Below are positions 21,737-23,662 of a stretch of DNA of 23,662 bases, piece after piece. The DNA comes from Cloacimonetes bacterium UBA6081 (GTDB lineage: Bacteria > Cloacimonadota > Cloacimonadia > Cloacimonadales > Cloacimonadaceae): assembly GCA_002428685.1 (NCBI GenBank), contig DIXL01000124.1:10853-34514 (forward strand). The letters are read 5' to 3'. Each line of letters opens with the position of its first letter. Position 1 is the stretch's first letter. The notes beneath the pieces were generated by a model. That model was not told where the DNA came from. It saw nothing but the letters and a program-made list of their open reading frames with translations, and made no database searches. The translations under genes were made by a program, and so were the position numbers.

Positions 21737-22318
21737 CTAAGCTACCTGTCCCTTTATTTCCTGATAGAAAATCGCTATTGCCGTGTAATAATAGCTGCCA
21801 ACCCATAACATGGCTATACCACAAGTAATAATCCCCAGCAAAAACCAGCCGAGGAAAGACACTGCCAGCAAAGCCAGTTCGGTCTTATGCCCCCGCATCA
21901 TTTCCTTGCTCATGGTTATCGCCTCGCTGGCTGAGATATTGGGATTTTCGCTTAGGATAAAATAGGTCATGGAATAGGACAGCCCCGCAATAATGCCAGG
22001 CACAAGCAGCAGCAGCGACCACAGAATGATGTAAACAGTAGTAAGCAGCATGGCCACCAGACTGCGGGAGTAATCCTCAAAACCTTTAAAGATCATCTCC
22101 ACAGTTACGTCTTCGCCTCGGGTTATGCGCAGGAAGATGTAGGCTAAACTAAGTGCAAGCGGGCCACCAATAAGTAAGGAAATAATAAAACCGGCTCCAG
22201 GAATGGCACCCACCCCGCCACAAACAATGCAAAAAATAAGCATAATCAAGGCACAGGTTTTCCATTTACCTTCCATAAATTCCCTTGATCGGCTGCGAAT
22301 TGAGTAGTTGTCCATCAT
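21737..22318 (-). CDS. DUF975-type integral membrane protein
   Basis: A 193-residue protein from the first of two adjacent ATGs (MMDNYSIRSRSRE), with GAGG 8 nt upstream. A longer in-frame reading adding 19 residues has no such site and is rejected. The N-terminal Arg/Ser helix and KWKTCALIM lead into hydrophobic segments (about 23-70), then a central helical pair (WSLLLLVPGIIAGLSYSMTYFIL), a polar stretch with ASEAITMSKEMMRGHK, and a last pair SFLGWFLLG... and SYYYTAIAIFY. These blocks match DUF975. Function is unknown for the family. It converges on the subtilase gene with only 6 bp between stop codons and no terminator visible there. Confidence 0.85.
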   Translation of the reverse strand: MMDNYSIRSRSREFMEGKWKTCALIMLIFCIVCGGVGAIPGAGFIISLLIGGPLALSLAYIFLRITRGEDVTVEMIFKGFEDYSRSLVAMLLTTVYIILWSLLLLVPGIIAGLSYSMTYFILSENPNISASEAITMSKEMMRGHKTELALLAVSFLGWFLLGIITCGIAMLWVGSYYYTAIAIFYQEIKGQVA

Positions 22319-22397
22319 TTTATATACCTCGAAATGTGTTTTTTCCAAACTGTTAGCAGCAAATAAATAAGTCAAGAGTTTTGTGCGTTAGCAAGAT

Positions 22398-22414
22398 TTT
22401 GCTTGTCAAGCAAA
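22398..22414. promoter_or_regulatory. 17-bp perfect odd palindrome, possible operator
   Basis: TTTGCTTG-T-CAAGCAAA has 8-bp arms around one base in the 146-bp divergent gap between the DUF975 gene and the beta-propeller gene. With a one-base centre it cannot form an RNA hairpin, so a dimeric regulator site is more likely than a terminator. Its core GCTTG-N-CAAGC also occurs at 18311-18321. Confidence 0.4.
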
Positions 22415-22464
22415 GCATTCTGATTTCCATGAGCTCATTAGTAATTTTGCAAAAGGGAAAAGAC

Positions 22465-23662
22465 ATGAGACTGCTGATGTGTATTGTGTTAAGCGTATTA
22501 TTTGTAAGCCTTTGGGGCGTTTGGGATTGGGCTTGGACAATTGGAGGAAACTCCATGGAACGAGCTTGGGATATCAGTTGCGACGCCAATAGTAATATCT
22601 ATATAGTTGGCGACTATGCCGATAGCCTTTGCGTAAATGGGGTTACTTATCCCGGATTAGGGCTTTCGGACAGCTATGTGCTGAAATACAACTCCAGCGG
22701 GCAACTGCTTTGGGCAAAAACCTTTGGCTCTACTAATGAAGACGTAGCTTTGGGAGTAGGTTGTGATGCTGCCGGAAATTGCTATGTTGGGGGTTACTAT
22801 ATAGACACTTTTAACTGCCAGGGACAAAGCGTGCAAAGCTATGGGATGTGGGATGCTTATCTATTAAAGCTTGATCCACAGGGTTCCTTACTATGGTTGC
22901 GCAGTTTTGGAGGCCCAATGAATGATATCGGACATGGTTTGGCGGTTAACGATGCCGGCAATGTGTATGTGGCAGGTTGGTTTGCGGACACAATCAAGTT
23001 TTCCGGAGGCGACACAATTGTAAGTGCTGGTGGCAGTGATATTTATTGCAGTGCCTGGGATACTGAGGGAAACTTTTTGTGGGCTCGCAGAGCTGGAATG
23101 TCTGGCGTGGAATATGGCTATAAAGTGGCTTGTGACAATAATGGAGCTGCTTATGTAACCGGTGTAGCAGGTAGTGGTTCCCAATTTGGTGCTTTCACCC
23201 TAGATTCTGATGGAGTTTTCGTAGTAAAATACAATGCATTGGGGCAAGAGGAATGGCTGGCTTCCACGCATACGCCTTTTGTAATCAGCATTTCTGTTCA
23301 GCCTAACCAAAATGGGCAACAGTTTGGCATGATAAGTGGCAGAGTGATTGGCAGCGGTTCAATAGGCCAGTTTAATTATACCTCGATAGCTGAAAGCGAA
23401 GATGCTTATTGGGCGCAATTTGATGCTCTGAGCGGAACTTGGACTTTCCTGGGTGTTTATGGAGGAGCTTTATCGGACAAGGGAAGAGATTGCGATTATG
23501 AAGATTATCCTGTCTTTGTGTCTTCTTTTGAGGGCAATGCTAATTTTGGAGGAAATCTCTTCGCAAGTAGCGGTGAAAGCGATCTGATGCTTGGTTTTAA
23601 TAATCCTGTTGCTCCTCAATGGATCGCCACCGGCGGCTTAACCCGACTTTACCACTTTAAAT
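22465..23662 (+). CDS. Secreted SBBP/beta-propeller repeat protein (3' truncated by window)
   Basis: Open from the ATG at 22465 to the window end without a stop, giving 399 residues with the C-terminus missing. AAGGGAAAAG precedes the start. A signal peptide (MRLLMCIVLSVLFVSLWG) is followed by repeats of about 45-60 residues of SBBP type, as in WTIGGNSMERAWDISCDANSNIYIVGDY, FGSTNEDVALGVGCDAAGNCYVGGYY, FGGPMNDIGHGLAVNDAGNVYVAGWF and YKVACDNNGAAYVTGVAG, each with an Asp-x-x-Gly/Ser-Asn-x-Tyr-Val-x-Gly core and a W-x-x-x-x-G link. This predicts a secreted beta-propeller, probably for binding at the cell surface. By analogy with the subtilase, a sorting domain may follow beyond the window (inference). 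A minus-strand ORF at 22891-23184 is a shadow. Only the last codon base is incomplete. Confidence 0.88.
   Translation, partial: MRLLMCIVLSVLFVSLWGVWDWAWTIGGNSMERAWDISCDANSNIYIVGDYADSLCVNGVTYPGLGLSDSYVLKYNSSGQLLWAKTFGSTNEDVALGVGCDAAGNCYVGGYYIDTFNCQGQSVQSYGMWDAYLLKLDPQGSLLWLRSFGGPMNDIGHGLAVNDAGNVYVAGWFADTIKFSGGDTIVSAGGSDIYCSAWDTEGNFLWARRAGMSGVEYGYKVACDNNGAAYVTGVAGSGSQFGAFTLDSDGVFVVKYNALGQEEWLASTHTPFVISISVQPNQNGQQFGMISGRVIGSGSIGQFNYTSIAESEDAYWAQFDALSGTWTFLGVYGGALSDKGRDCDYEDYPVFVSSFEGNANFGGNLFASSGESDLMLGFNNPVAPQWIATGGLTRLYHFK

Noticed and set aside
22891..23184. Minus-strand 97-residue ORF
   Set aside because: Opposite the open beta-propeller frame, whose repeats and signal peptide are clear.

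Overview
The window looks like a chromosomal segment from an uncultured, probably Gram-negative anaerobe. The best guess is the Candidatus Cloacimonadota (WWE1) or a close neighbour in the Fibrobacteres-Chlorobi-Bacteroidetes area. The reasons are a lipoprotein and several signal-peptide proteins, a secreted subtilase ending in a FlgD-like, type IX-style C-terminal sorting domain, a secreted beta-propeller-repeat protein, a stand-alone four-helix-bundle (S23-type) gene, and an acetoacetate/butyrate-type CoA-transferase. This placement is inference; no rRNA or other phylogenetic marker was used.

Layout. Bases 1-2857 (+) carry a small lipoprotein, an unrecognised exported protein and the GTPase HflX. 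Bases 2839-3464 form a compact cassette between convergent genes: a 14-bp tandem array, a four-helix-bundle ORF, then the same array inverted. Bases 3465-6599 (-) read, in transcription order, SRAP abasic-site protein, response regulator with an HD-GYP domain, and CoA-transferase subunits A and B. Endonuclease III (nth) diverges from SRAP at 6701-7348. Bases 7349-7827 are gene-free and repeat-packed: a 26-bp inverted repeat, a 21-bp x 9 tandem array carrying TTGACA in every unit, and a 23-bp-arm palindrome.

Bases 7828-16642 (-) are a tightly packed run in transcription order dapA, M16C metallopeptidase, rsgA, nadK, recN, DUF4349 protein, nfeD-like. Gaps are at most 22 bp and there are three stop/start overlaps, so this is probably one operon. 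An amidase-family gene lies upstream (-), separated from dapA by a palindromic element related to the one at 520-588. Its active-site serine position appears to be glycine. Bases 18365-21730 (+) are a HIT-family protein and a 1000-residue secreted subtilase, spaced as an operon. A DUF975-type membrane protein (-) converges on the subtilase. The window ends in a secreted SBBP/beta-propeller gene (+, from 22465) that runs off the edge.

Most genes are housekeeping: ribosome-linked GTPases, DNA repair (Nth, SRAP, RecN), NAD kinase, lysine/diaminopimelate synthesis. The unusual content lies between genes: repeat arrays and hairpin families that sit against stop codons and convergent gene ends. The inverted-array/S23 cassette is the strongest candidate for something undescribed.
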